A stretch of DNA of 64,000 nucleotides from Geosporobacter ferrireducens (GTDB lineage: Bacteria; Bacillota; Clostridia; Peptostreptococcales; Thermotaleaceae), in NCBI RefSeq assembly GCF_001750685.1, contig NZ_CP017269.1, positions 434,001-498,000 of the forward strand, given 5' to 3'. Positions 9,214 to 18,140 of the stretch are shown here, one piece after another; position 1 is the stretch's first letter; each line of letters opens with the position of its first letter. A program made the position numbers and the translations under genes. A model generated the notes under the pieces. It was not told the DNA's origin. It saw only the letters and a program-made list of their open reading frames with translations, and made no database searches.

Positions 9214-9909
9214 CTGTATCATTTGAAAAATCATCAAAGTGATAAATACCCCTAGAATTGCACCTACAATCACCTGAAATAAACTGTGAATTTTTGTTTC
9301 AATTCTACTCTCAGCCACCAAAAATGCCATCAAAAAGCATAATGTAATAATGAAAGTATTCTCAGAAATCCACGCAACAGACGTCAAAATAGAAAAAGCT
9401 AAAGCGGTATGCCCACTTGGCATCCCTCCGCGAAAAGGGGTTCCTCCGCCTAAGAACGCCTTTAGGCAGATTACAATTAGTGCTACAATGATAAAACTAA
9501 TAAAGGTAATATGCATGGGCACATGTCTTACTTTATGCAAGACAATTTCTGTCACTTGATCTAATTTATTAAAAAAAATAATGTAGGCTACAATAACTGC
9601 ATTTAGTGCTGCTATAAAAACTGCTCCGGCAGCTACATTCTTAGCAATTTTAGCGAGTTCATGATACTGATTGGTAATTAAATCTATCGTTGCTTCAATA
9701 GATGTATTAATCATTTCTGCGATGATTACGAGGGAAATGGTGAAAAATAGTATAAGCATCTCTAATTTTGAGATATTAAAAAAAAGACTAAAAAAAAGTA
9801 CTAAGATTGCTGAGGTAAAATGAATTCTCATATTTCTCTGGGTTTTTAATGTGTATAGAATCCCATCAATGGCAAAATTGAAACTATCTAATAGTTTTCT
9901 TACTTTCAT
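9211..9909 (-). CDS. dgkA: Diacylglycerol/undecaprenol kinase fused to a PAP2-like phosphatase domain
   Basis: The 232-residue membrane protein has two domains. Residues about 1-115 are DgkA-type, with MRIHF, then the active-site helix AEMINTSIEATIDLI and the C-terminal AKNVAAGAVFIAALNAVIVA. Gram-positive DgkA enzymes phosphorylate undecaprenol. Residues about 140-232 are PAP2-like, with GGMPSGHTALAFS and SRIETKIH. The second domain departs from the classical lipid phosphatase pattern: no clear KX6RP motif, and Q where the HX3D aspartate would be. It could recycle undecaprenyl phosphate as a kinase/phosphatase pair, but phosphatase activity is unproven. The position between ybeY and cdd is the normal one for dgkA. 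Confidence 0.88.
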   Translation of the reverse strand: MKVRKLLDSFNFAIDGILYTLKTQRNMRIHFTSAILVLFFSLFFNISKLEMLILFFTISLVIIAEMINTSIEATIDLITNQYHELAKIAKNVAAGAVFIAALNAVIVAYIIFFNKLDQVTEIVLHKVRHVPMHITFISFIIVALIVICLKAFLGGGTPFRGGMPSGHTALAFSILTSVAWISENTFIITLCFLMAFLVAESRIETKIHSLFQVIVGAILGVFITLMIFQMIQ

Positions 9910-9922
9910 TCAATTTCCTCTC

Positions 9923-10378
9923 TTATTCTCTTATTATACCCAAAGCCTGCAAAACTTCTTCTTCCTTTTCCCTCATCTTTTTGGTATTTTCTTCAGTATC
10001 ATGATCATAGCCCAACAGATGATACAAACTGTGTACTGTCAAATATGCCATCTCCCGTTCAAAAGAATGTCCATAATCAACAGCTTGTTCTTGGGCCTTC
10101 TCTATAGAAATAACAATATCCCCCAAGCAGTCCAGTTGTTGTACTTCATCAAACCCTTCATATTGTGGAAAAGATAAAACATCTGTCGGTTTGTCTACTC
10201 CTCTGTAGGTAAGATTCAGATGATGAATCTCTGTATTATTAACGAAAGATATACTTACTTCAGCATTGGGATTTATTCCTTCTTTTTCTAATGTATAAGA
10301 AACTACTTTTCCGAGAAATTTCTCCAACTGTTCTGAAAGGTCCAATTCTCCTTGACGATTGTCAAATAAAATATTCAT
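9923..10378 (-). CDS. ybeY: Endoribonuclease / rRNA maturation factor YbeY
   Basis: The 151-residue metal-dependent RNase acts in 16S rRNA 3'-end maturation and ribosome quality control. The zinc-binding signature is intact: HSLYHLLGYDH (HxxxHxxxxxH, about 115-125). The preceding family motif DKPTDVLSFP is present around residue 62. The ATG at 10378 is 2 bp from the pgpH stop, so translation is probably coupled. phoH lies upstream, and the phoH-ybeY association is widespread. Confidence 0.96.
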   Translation of the reverse strand: MNILFDNRQGELDLSEQLEKFLGKVVSYTLEKEGINPNAEVSISFVNNTEIHHLNLTYRGVDKPTDVLSFPQYEGFDEVQQLDCLGDIVISIEKAQEQAVDYGHSFEREMAYLTVHSLYHLLGYDHDTEENTKKMREKEEEVLQALGIIRE

Positions 10379-10380
10379 AA

Positions 10381-12477
10381 CTATTCTGCCGCCTCCACTT
10401 CTTTTCTATTAATTTCAGGATACTCGATTCTCTCATGGAATATACCCATCAATATGGTTTGAAAAGACTGGGCAATTTTTTCTAAATCCTTCAAGGTTAA
10501 GGGACAGGCGTCCAACTGATGATCATCTAGCTTATCTTTAATAATCTTGTCAATAAGTACCTTCATCTTCTCTCCCGTTGGTTCAGACATGCTTCTGACA
10601 GCAGCCTCAACTGAATCGGCCAGCATCAGAATAGCGGCCTCTTTTGTCTGAGGTTTTACACCATCATAGCGAAAGCTTTCTTCTTCTACATTTTCTTGTT
10701 CATCATCTGTCACTGCTTTGTGGTAAAAATATTTTACCAGCGTACTGCCATGATGCTGCTCGATCATTTCAATAATCTCCGAAGGCAAATTATATTTTTT
10801 TGCGATTTCAATTCCATCCTTCACATGGCTGGTGATAATCAAGGTACTTAAACTAGGAGTAAGCTTATCATGTGGATTTTCACTGGTCAACTGATTCTCC
10901 TTAAAAAAATACGGACGCTTTAATTTCCCAATGTCATGATAATAAGCACTTACCCGTGTCATTAAACCATTGGCCCCAATTGCATCAGCAGCAGCTTCAC
11001 TGAGATTTCCTACAATGATGCTATGATGATAGGTCCCCGGTGCTTCTAATAAAAGTTTTTTTAACGCAGGCTGATTAGGATTAGAAAGCTCTAACAGCTT
11101 TAACGGTGTTAAGATATGAAAAACGGATTCCCATAGGGGTAAAGTACCGATTGTGAGGATTGCACAGAAGATGCCGTTTAAGATTCCATAAAAACACTCC
11201 ATTAGAATTTTAGCCATTTCCGCGTTGTTTATCAAGCCTATACCTACAATCGTAATCATATTACTAACGCTCACCATCAGTCCGGCAAAAAAGATATTCG
11301 AACGTTGATGCGTATGACTGACCGAAAATGCACCCACAGTACCTGCAATAAGTGCACTCATTAAAAATCCCCAATTGTTTCCGGTTATTAGCCCTAATAA
11401 AATCGTAAGCACTAAATTTACTAGAATTGCAAACCGTGTATCGATTAAAATCCCCAGTAACATTGCAGAAGCTGCAATAGGTACAAGATAAGCAGAAATC
11501 GTATACATGGTTTTAGAAATCAAATAGGTAGACAAGAATATAATCAGAATGAGATAGAGTTTTGATTGAAAATGAAAAATATCCTTATTGAAAACATACA
11601 AATAAGAAATTAGAAGAATTTGGCCGATCAAAACCAAGAGACCAATTCCTATATATAGAGAAAAATCCTTTTTCCCATCCTCCTTTGTTAACCCTGCTTC
11701 TTTTAATAGGTCATACTTATCTTCTGTAATGATATCTCCACTGCTTGCAATAATACTATCCCGTCGGATGATCACTTTTTCTACATTTTTCTTCGCTTCT
11801 TCTATTTTTTGCTGTGTCGTCTCTATATCTAAAAAACGATTTGCTTGAATAGAAGAATTAACAATGTAGATACCGATCTGACGAATCTGTTGGGAAAACT
11901 CTTTGATACTCATAAAATAATTCGTGATATTGATTCTTTCTTTTTCTAATTCTTCGGTTTTTATACCCGTTGACATTACCTGGGTGATAATCTCATAGAT
12001 GTAACTTTCCATGCTTTTTAACTCTTTTTCAGAGGCATTGAGCATAATTGCCAATTGATTTTCATCTAATTCTAATCCATTCTCATCTTTTAAAAGCACA
12101 AGCTTTTCATCATGTTCAGCCTCTAACAATCCCCTCACCTGATACAGATGGACGAAAAACCTCTCTATTTTTTTCTTAATATCAATTTGAATGGTTGGAT
12201 CAATTTTTTCTCTAGGTTCCACCGACTCAACGGCTTTTTTTATTAGTTTTTCTGTAGCAGCCTTATCCTCAATATCCCGTGGTGCTTTAAGGTCCACAGG
12301 TGCTTTTTGACCTGGCTGCAATTCATACTTTTCCGGTGCTAGGGTTGAAATAGTACTAATAAATATAACAAGAAAAAAAACTCCTGTTAATAAACTATAA
12401 CTTATCCATTTTTTCCCTAAGAAGCGAATAAGAAAATTTTGCTTCATTTTTTCTTTGATGTGCTTTAGAAAGAACAT
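10381..12477 (-). CDS. pgpH: PgpH-type 7TM-HD cyclic-di-AMP phosphodiesterase
   Basis: The 698-residue membrane protein has an N-terminal membrane anchor (about 20-45) and a long extracellular 7TMR-HDED domain (to about 265). Around seven membrane helices follow (about 270-460), then a cytosolic HD-GYP-like HDIG domain. The metal-binding motif is seen as HHSIIVGNLSEAAADAIGA, then SAYYHDIGKL and HVKDG. This is the architecture of PgpH, which hydrolyses the second messenger c-di-AMP in Gram-positive bacteria. It is encoded between phoH and ybeY, as in many Firmicutes. Confidence 0.93.
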   Translation of the reverse strand: MFFLKHIKEKMKQNFLIRFLGKKWISYSLLTGVFFLVIFISTISTLAPEKYELQPGQKAPVDLKAPRDIEDKAATEKLIKKAVESVEPREKIDPTIQIDIKKKIERFFVHLYQVRGLLEAEHDEKLVLLKDENGLELDENQLAIMLNASEKELKSMESYIYEIITQVMSTGIKTEELEKERINITNYFMSIKEFSQQIRQIGIYIVNSSIQANRFLDIETTQQKIEEAKKNVEKVIIRRDSIIASSGDIITEDKYDLLKEAGLTKEDGKKDFSLYIGIGLLVLIGQILLISYLYVFNKDIFHFQSKLYLILIIFLSTYLISKTMYTISAYLVPIAASAMLLGILIDTRFAILVNLVLTILLGLITGNNWGFLMSALIAGTVGAFSVSHTHQRSNIFFAGLMVSVSNMITIVGIGLINNAEMAKILMECFYGILNGIFCAILTIGTLPLWESVFHILTPLKLLELSNPNQPALKKLLLEAPGTYHHSIIVGNLSEAAADAIGANGLMTRVSAYYHDIGKLKRPYFFKENQLTSENPHDKLTPSLSTLIITSHVKDGIEIAKKYNLPSEIIEMIEQHHGSTLVKYFYHKAVTDDEQENVEEESFRYDGVKPQTKEAAILMLADSVEAAVRSMSEPTGEKMKVLIDKIIKDKLDDHQLDACPLTLKDLEKIAQSFQTILMGIFHERIEYPEINRKEVEAAE

Positions 12478-12497
12478 TTTATTTCCTCCTATACGTA

Positions 12498-13502
12498 CTA
12501 CCTTGTCCTATGTTTTACTTCTCTTGGCCTACTCTCCTTGCGTTTTTCATACTTATCATAGGCTTTAACAATTCTCTGCACCAGCTCGTGTCTGACCACA
12601 TCACTTTCATTCAGAAACACAAATTCTATCCCTTTTACATCAGAGAGGATTTCCACAACCTGCTTCAGACCTGATTCTTTTCCTTTCGGCAAATCAATTT
12701 GTGTAATATCTCCAGTAACAATGGCCTTTGATCCAAATCCCAATCGTGTTAAAAACATTTTCATCTGCTCTCGTGTTGTATTTTGCGCTTCGTCGAGTAT
12801 AATAAAAGAATCGTCTAAAGTTCTTCCCCTCATGTAGGCCAGTGGGGCTACTTCTATCATACCTCTTTCCCGATATTTTAAAAAGGTTTCTCCCCCTAAA
12901 ATATCATATAGGGCATCATAAAGAGGACGTAGATAAGGATCAACCTTTTCTTGTAAGTCTCCAGGAAGGAATCCTAAACTCTCACCAGCTTCAACAGCTG
13001 GTCTTGTTAAAATAATCCGGCTTACTTCCTTATTTTTGAAAGCATTTACTGCCATTGCCATTGCCAGATAGGTCTTGCCTGTCCCGGCAGGGCCTATACC
13101 AAAAACAATATCATTCGCTTTAATGGCTTGCGTATACTTTTTTTGCCCTAAAGTTTTAGGTTTGATTTGTTTTCCTTTTGCACTAATACAGATTACACCT
13201 TCCAGCAGCTGCTCTATCTGATCTTCCTTCTTTTCTTCAAAAAGTGTGATTGCATAATTTATCTTTTGATGATCCAAGGTTTCTCCGGACTGCAGCATCT
13301 TGATTAATTTGTTAATAACTTTTTCTACAGTCTCTATTTCTGTAGAAGAACCGATAATGACAATTTCTCCTTGTCTTGATACGATGTTTACACCAAAACG
13401 ATCTTCAATAATTTTGATATTGGCATCATAATTACCAAATAGTTCTTTCGTGTAATCAATCTCATTCATTTTGATTCTTCTTTCCATTGTCTGTTGTTCC
13501 AA
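12498..13502 (-). CDS. phoH: PhoH-family ATPase (YbeZ-like)
   Basis: The 334-residue protein has an N-terminal RNA-binding-like region and a P-loop ATPase core. Walker A is GPAGTGKT (137-144). Walker B is SFIILDEAQN, and the sensor-like VTGDITQIDLP follows. Members are predicted RNA helicase/ATPases working with YbeY in RNA metabolism. The start is TTG at 13502 with AAGGAGG 7 bp upstream. An internal ATG at residue 6 is less well spaced. It is preceded by yqfD and followed by pgpH. Confidence 0.93.
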   Translation of the reverse strand: MEQQTMERRIKMNEIDYTKELFGNYDANIKIIEDRFGVNIVSRQGEIVIIGSSTEIETVEKVINKLIKMLQSGETLDHQKINYAITLFEEKKEDQIEQLLEGVICISAKGKQIKPKTLGQKKYTQAIKANDIVFGIGPAGTGKTYLAMAMAVNAFKNKEVSRIILTRPAVEAGESLGFLPGDLQEKVDPYLRPLYDALYDILGGETFLKYRERGMIEVAPLAYMRGRTLDDSFIILDEAQNTTREQMKMFLTRLGFGSKAIVTGDITQIDLPKGKESGLKQVVEILSDVKGIEFVFLNESDVVRHELVQRIVKAYDKYEKRKESRPREVKHRTR

Positions 13503-13547
13503 ATAAAATCCTCCTTAGAATTTAAATTTCTTGTTTCGATCATTTTC

Positions 13548-14729
13548 CTACCACAATTTCTGTTGTGCGCTGATCTCTTCTAACGTTTCTATAATCATTT
13601 TAACCTTAATTTTAGTATTTTCTTCTTGATATTGGAGGTCTTGATTTAAAATGGGTATATTTTCAGGAATTTTATTCAGTATTTTGACCAAAATCTTCTC
13701 CTTCAATGCTTGTTTCACGATTTCTTTATCAATTACTTCAACTTCATCAAAAACTTCATAATACTCCTCAAATATAATTTCGACAGGTAATTCAATATTC
13801 CTCCAACTAGGCAGGCTTTTCTTTTTTATCTCTAGGATATAGTTTGTATAGGGTACGCTTTTGTTACTAAGGATTAATTCATTATTTTGAACGCGAAAAA
13901 TTTTTCGTTTAAAGACATTTCCAGTTCTAATCTTTCTGTTTACTACAGTATCCATCTCCTCATTTTCTTCATAATAGGTTTTTGCATAAACCTCTCCTAA
14001 AGCATGTACATATCTAATTTCCTGCCCTTCTTTTGCAATAATACCAGATATTAAAACATCTCCCGTTTTTACAATATCTCCTTTTTCAGCCTTAGCTTCG
14101 CCATTCTTTGCAACTACCTTTTCGATTACACCATTTTTATTTGCTATAATATTACAAGGTGTATTGATCGGTATGAGCGGCGGCGGGCTCACTTTTTCTA
14201 CAATTTGTACAATAGCCTTCGTTCCTTTCATTTCAATGCCAATCCAAGCCAGTTGATCTATTTGAATCATCATCTCATTTTCTATGGTTTGGATATCCAG
14301 CTGATATTTATAAGCCCCTATACGGAGTCCCATTCGCTCTAAATAGGTTTCTACCTCTCTTCGTGATATAGTTTCAATACCAAAAATCTGAATATCCCAT
14401 ACAAAGGAACTGGCAGCAAAGATTAGAAATAGGGAAAGAACAGCTCCCAGAAGCATCATTCTACGGGTTTTCATTTTATGCATAAAAAAAGGATATCCGA
14501 TTTTCTCATAAATCTTTATCCTACAGCCAGATTTTTTGATAATAGACCGCAGTTTTTTGTACGATCTCAACCCTGTTTTGGCCTCTAGAGTAGTATAATC
14601 CAGTCTAACAATATCCCATATATAAATCCCCCGTGCAATAGCATAATTTATAAATTTTTCTAATGCAAGTCCTTCAATCCTAATCACTACATATCCTCTA
14701 AAAAAATACCATAGCCTTCCAAATGACAA
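13548..14729 (-). CDS. yqfD: Sporulation protein YqfD
   Basis: The 393-residue protein belongs to the YqfD family, made in the mother cell during sporulation in Bacillus. Residues 1-80 are a cytosolic domain beginning with LWYFFRGYVVIRIEG and LEKFINYA. A membrane helix follows (about 92-112, MMLLGAVLSLFLIFAASSFV). The remaining extracytoplasmic region has VWDIQIFGIETISRREVETYLERMG-like sequence, recalling POTRA folds. The start is TTG at 14729 with GGAGGGGAG close upstream. It is adjacent to yqfC, so the pair is likely expressed from the sigma-E-like promoter ahead of yqfC. Confidence 0.9.
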   Translation of the reverse strand: MSFGRLWYFFRGYVVIRIEGLALEKFINYAIARGIYIWDIVRLDYTTLEAKTGLRSYKKLRSIIKKSGCRIKIYEKIGYPFFMHKMKTRRMMLLGAVLSLFLIFAASSFVWDIQIFGIETISRREVETYLERMGLRIGAYKYQLDIQTIENEMMIQIDQLAWIGIEMKGTKAIVQIVEKVSPPPLIPINTPCNIIANKNGVIEKVVAKNGEAKAEKGDIVKTGDVLISGIIAKEGQEIRYVHALGEVYAKTYYEENEEMDTVVNRKIRTGNVFKRKIFRVQNNELILSNKSVPYTNYILEIKKKSLPSWRNIELPVEIIFEEYYEVFDEVEVIDKEIVKQALKEKILVKILNKIPENIPILNQDLQYQEENTKIKVKMIIETLEEISAQQKLW

Positions 14730-14743
14730 CAGGCTCCCCTCCT

Positions 14744-15022
14744 TTACACGGTAAATTCTATACTTTCAAAACTGCCACAGATCACAATTTCATCTGTTAC
14801 AATATTTTTTATTGTAAGCTCCTTGCCCGTAATCCTTAATATCCCGCTTCTGGTGTTGATTCTTACCCTTGTTTTTGAATACTCTACAATCCCCTTGTGG
14901 TTTTCAATATAAATCTGTAGGTTACCGATCATCGTAACGCGGGGAAGATCTAATATAATATCCTTTGGAAGCTCTAGTAGTTCTGAAATACTTTCTTTGA
15001 TTGCCGCGGTCCTACTTTGCAT
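14744..15022 (-). CDS. yqfC: Sporulation protein YqfC
   Basis: The 92-residue protein matches the YqfC family: LELPKDIILDLPRVTMIGN, then NHKGIVEYSKTRVRI and TGKELTIKNI. In Bacillus the gene is under sigma-E, and its product has no known enzymatic role. The ATG at 15022 has GGGGGGATT upstream. It is the first gene of the yqfC-yqfD-phoH-pgpH-ybeY-dgkA run, separated from the floA operon by a strong terminator. Confidence 0.9.
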   Translation of the reverse strand: MQSRTAAIKESISELLELPKDIILDLPRVTMIGNLQIYIENHKGIVEYSKTRVRINTRSGILRITGKELTIKNIVTDEIVICGSFESIEFTV

Positions 15023-15048
15023 GAAACAATCCCCCCTTATCTATATAC

Positions 15049-15078
15049 AGTTTATGCAAATGAATTTTTCCATAGTAC
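15049..15078 (-). promoter_or_regulatory. Candidate sigma-E promoter of yqfC-yqfD
   Basis: On the minus strand GTACTATG (15071-15078) and CATAAACT (15049-15056) are separated by 14 bp. This resembles the sigma-E consensus (-35 GTMATATT, -10 CATACAMT) at 6/8 and 7/8 positions. Bacillus yqfC-yqfD is known to be sigma-E controlled. Confidence 0.45.
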
Positions 15079-15104
15079 AGGATTTTGCACCTATTAACCG
15101 ATGT

Positions 15105-15138
15105 AAAAAAGGATCGAAAGCCATAGGCTTTCGATCCT
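15105..15138. terminator. Strong bidirectional terminator between the nfeD-floA operon and yqfC
   Basis: GGATCGAAAGCC and GGCTTTCGATCC form a perfect 12-bp stem with an ATA loop at 15111-15137. Six U residues follow on either strand. It lies 4 bp after the stop of the 168-residue gene and ends the nfeD-floA operon. Confidence 0.92.
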
Positions 15139-15141
15139 TTT

Positions 15142-15648
15142 TTATCTTTTAATAGATTTAGGTTTCCCTAATATTTCAGACAAAATAATTCCTCGAACTA
15201 ACTCATCTCTTTGGATAGGCATGTCTTTGCCTCCAATTTCATTTCCACTAATGATATCTCCAATTTCTCCTTTTACTTGGATTCCTGGAGTTTCAATAGT
15301 TTTTTCAAATTTTTCTCTTTCATCATCAATATATTGTTCAACAATCCTTTCATCCGCTAATCCGCTGGTAGCTTTATGAAGGTCTCTTTTATGATGGGGA
15401 GAAACTTTTTTCCCGTCCATCATTTCTTCAATTGCTGTATTAATTTCTTTTCGCAGCATTTCACCAATATTTTTAAAATCTTTACTGATAACAGTTTTTT
15501 TTGTTCGCTGCTCATTTACATTGGGACGAATTTCCTGAGAAACATTTTTTCTTGCTGCCGGTTTAGTTTTCTGAGCAGTTTTTTTTGTTTTACTGATGAC
15601 AACAAGAATAAAAATCAAAAACGGTAGGATATTTCCTAAGAACTCCAT
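15142..15648 (-). CDS. Uncharacterised membrane-anchored basic protein, third gene of the floA operon
   Basis: I do not recognise this 168-residue protein. It starts with a hydrophobic helix (ILPFLIFILVVIS, about 7-19), then a lysine-rich stretch (KTKKTAQKTKPAARK). A charged, probably helical tail contains DFKNIGEMLRKEINTAIEEM and ends in KPKSIKR. The predicted topology is a single N-terminal anchor with a cytosolic tail. The ATG at 15648 follows AAAAGGATG. It starts 40 bp after floA and is closed by the terminator at 15111-15137, so it is probably a floA partner. Its function is unknown. Confidence 0.75.
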   Translation of the reverse strand: MEFLGNILPFLIFILVVISKTKKTAQKTKPAARKNVSQEIRPNVNEQRTKKTVISKDFKNIGEMLRKEINTAIEEMMDGKKVSPHHKRDLHKATSGLADERIVEQYIDDEREKFEKTIETPGIQVKGEIGDIISGNEIGGKDMPIQRDELVRGIILSEILGKPKSIKR

Positions 15649-15688
15649 GCTATCACATCCTTTTGATTGGCAAAATTAAGTTCTGCGC

Positions 15689-16681
15689 TTATTTTTTGCC
15701 TGTTCTGTTGGAATCATCCTCTTTACTCATCTTAGAAATTGATTTTCTCATATCTGTGTCCGCATTAATATTCTGCAAGTTGTAGTAATCCATTACACCA
15801 ATTTTCCCTTCCCGCAAAGCTTGTGCCATTGCCTTAGGGATTTCAGCCTCTGCCTCCACAACCTTTGCACGCATTTCCTGTACAGCCGCTACCATTTCCT
15901 GCTCTTTCGCAACAGCCATGGCTCTTCTTTCTTCAGCTTTTGCTTGGGCAATTCGCTTATCTGCCTCTGCTTGGTCTGTTTGCAGCTGGGCTCCGATGTT
16001 TCTGCCTACATCTACATCTGCAATATCTATTGATAGAATTTCAAAAGCTGTTCCTGCATCCAGTCCTTTGGACAACACAGTTCTGGAAATCATATCAGGG
16101 TTTTCCAGAACTGCTTTGTGACTGGCAGCAGAACCGACAGTTGTTACAATACCTTCTCCTACCCTTGCAATAATCGTTTCTTCGCCTGCACCCCCTACCA
16201 ACCTTTCTATATTGGCCCGTACAGTTACTCTTGCTCTTGCCACCACTTCAATACCATCCTTTGCAACTGCGGAAATCTTAGGCGTTTCAATTACTTTTGG
16301 ATTTACACTTACTTGTACAGCGCTAAGTACCTCACGTCCTGCTAAATCAATCGCAGCTGCTCTTTCGAACTCAAGGGCGATTTCTGCTCTTTGTGCAGCA
16401 ATGAGTGCATCCACAACACTATTGACATTTCCACCTGCCAAGTAATGGGCTTCTAGTTTATCAATGTTTAAATTTAATCCTGCTTTTGTAGCTTTTATTA
16501 AAGGATTCACAATTCTCGAAGGTGCTACCCTTCTAAATCTCATTCCAACCAAAGTGAAAATACCAATCTTTACACCTGAAAAATACGCAGTAATCCATAA
16601 TCCTACCGGTACAAAACTAAAAAGTATCCCTAGTACTACTAAAACAACAATCATCATGATCCCTAATACTACAATCTCCAT
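15689..16681 (-). CDS. floA: Flotillin-like protein FloA
   Basis: The 330-residue protein matches the FloA (YqfA, UPF0365) family, scaffold proteins of functional membrane microdomains in Firmicutes. It has a hydrophobic N-terminal hairpin (about 4-40), the SPFH/PHB-type core ([57 protein letters not shown]) and a long alanine/glutamate/lysine coiled coil (about 235-300). The ATG at 16681 has GGAGGG upstream. It is 12 bp after nfeD, the usual operon. Confidence 0.97.
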   Translation of the reverse strand: MEIVVLGIMMIVVLVVLGILFSFVPVGLWITAYFSGVKIGIFTLVGMRFRRVAPSRIVNPLIKATKAGLNLNIDKLEAHYLAGGNVNSVVDALIAAQRAEIALEFERAAAIDLAGREVLSAVQVSVNPKVIETPKISAVAKDGIEVVARARVTVRANIERLVGGAGEETIIARVGEGIVTTVGSAASHKAVLENPDMISRTVLSKGLDAGTAFEILSIDIADVDVGRNIGAQLQTDQAEADKRIAQAKAEERRAMAVAKEQEMVAAVQEMRAKVVEAEAEIPKAMAQALREGKIGVMDYYNLQNINADTDMRKSISKMSKEDDSNRTGKK

Positions 16682-16693
16682 GCCTTTTCCCTC

Positions 16694-18013
16694 CTAATCA
16701 ATTTTGTTTACAACAATTCTTCGTCCCTCAACCTTAATAACCCTTATTCTTGCTCCTTGTTCAATAAATCCTCCCTCTGTGACCACATCATACTTAATCT
16801 CGTTGACCTCCATCGTACCGGAAGGCCGCAGCATTGTTACAGCAATTCCTTCAGCACCTAACAAGTCCTCTCTTGTCATGTTTGATGAAAACCCGGCTCC
16901 TTTATTCAGCTCTGTCCCTAGAATGATCTTATCAAAATATTTATTTCGTGGTGCATACTTTAACAGCAATACCGAAACAATAATCGTCATAACAAAGGCA
17001 ATAAACAGAGAAGTTAACCCTAGAGCAATAGAATCAGATGCTAGAATGATACTTAAGGTTATACAAATCACACCGCCTATTCCTGGCGCGCCAAAACCTG
17101 GAATCATCGCTTCAATCAACAATAAAACAATTCCTGTGACAAATAGTGCGATAATTGCTAACCCTGCATTTCCTGCCAATACGCTTCCCCCAAAGAAGAT
17201 TACGAAAGCAATCAAACTAATTGTTCCACCAAAACCAAAACCTGGTGTAAGTACCTCAATAACAAATCCAATAAAACCGATGCTTAATATCACCGGTAAT
17301 ACCACCGAGCTTGTAACAGCCTGAGCAACCCTTACTTTATAGTCTTGTTGTACAGAAATGATTTCTTCATAATCAATCTGAAAAAATGATAAAATATCTT
17401 CATAATTGTTTGAAGTAAAATCTGTAAATCCAAGAGTTTCTGCTTCCTTTGTCGTTAAATTGAGCAGCTCTCCTTCTTGTACAATAAACTTTTCAGGATC
17501 ATTTGGGTCTGATATAGCAATTCTTCGATCTGCCATAGATTCTACTAACCGTGCATCTCTTCCTCTTCGTTCGGCAGTGGTTCTCAATTCTCCACGCCAG
17601 TAGGATATGTTCTTTTCATTGTAGGGAATGGTTTCTGCAGATCCAATCGTTGCGCCTGGTGCCATAACAATATTTTCAGCAGAAATTGTAATCAATACAC
17701 CTGCAGATTCTGCCTTGTTATTCACAAAGGCGATCGTCTGCAAGGGTGTTGTAAAAATTATATCCCTGATTTGTGTGGCCTGATCCACTCTTCCCCCTAA
17801 TGTATCTATTTCAAATAGGATAGCTACAGAGTTTGGATCAGCTTCTGCTTTTGCAATACTACTTCTAATAAACTGCGTTGTAGCCGGGCCAATCTCACCT
17901 TTGACCGGTATAACATATACAGTGGCACCCTCTGCAGCCTTTCCTTGTCCAGAAGGCAACAATATCAATAATACCAGAAGAAGCAGCAGTATCTTTCCCT
18001 TTTGTCTTACCAA
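16694..18013 (-). CDS. nfeD: NfeD-family membrane-bound ClpP-class protein (YqeZ-like)
   Basis: The long-form NfeD has 439 residues. A signal peptide (KILLLLLVLLILLPSG) is followed by a ClpP/SppA-fold domain (about 30-210). In that domain FEIDTLGGRVDQA and AESAGVLITISA place a candidate catalytic serine, and MAPGATIGSA follows. Four to five membrane helices come next (about 230-350), then a C-terminal OB-fold NfeD domain (LLGAEGIAVTMLRPSG). Family members associate with flotillins. I prefer the TTG at 18013, 8 bp from GAGGAGG, over the GTG at 18022, which would touch the ribosome binding site. Confidence 0.92.
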   Translation of the reverse strand: MVRQKGKILLLLLVLLILLPSGQGKAAEGATVYVIPVKGEIGPATTQFIRSSIAKAEADPNSVAILFEIDTLGGRVDQATQIRDIIFTTPLQTIAFVNNKAESAGVLITISAENIVMAPGATIGSAETIPYNEKNISYWRGELRTTAERRGRDARLVESMADRRIAISDPNDPEKFIVQEGELLNLTTKEAETLGFTDFTSNNYEDILSFFQIDYEEIISVQQDYKVRVAQAVTSSVVLPVILSIGFIGFVIEVLTPGFGFGGTISLIAFVIFFGGSVLAGNAGLAIIALFVTGIVLLLIEAMIPGFGAPGIGGVICITLSIILASDSIALGLTSLFIAFVMTIIVSVLLLKYAPRNKYFDKIILGTELNKGAGFSSNMTREDLLGAEGIAVTMLRPSGTMEVNEIKYDVVTEGGFIEQGARIRVIKVEGRRIVVNKID

Positions 18014-18095
18014 TTCATTCACCTCCTCTATATATTAGTATAATACACTTTCTCCAAATATTTAAAACACTTTCTTATTTTTCCAAAAAAATTTT

Positions 18096-18131
18096 CAAAA
18101 AACAATCAGTCTATCGATTCATAATAGACTG
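18096..18131 (-). terminator. Terminator after the EEP-family gene
   Basis: CAGTCTAT (18107-18114) and ATAGACTG (18124-18131) form an 8-bp stem. On the minus strand it is followed by AUUGUUUUUUG. It lies 10 bp after the stop at 18141. Confidence 0.8.
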
Positions 18132-18140
18132 ACCGCTACT

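Noticed and set aside
16704..17324. 206-codon plus-strand open frame
   Set aside because: It is antisense to nfeD, which has clear family motifs and a ribosome binding site. The frame gives a low-complexity proline/isoleucine-rich product with no family features.
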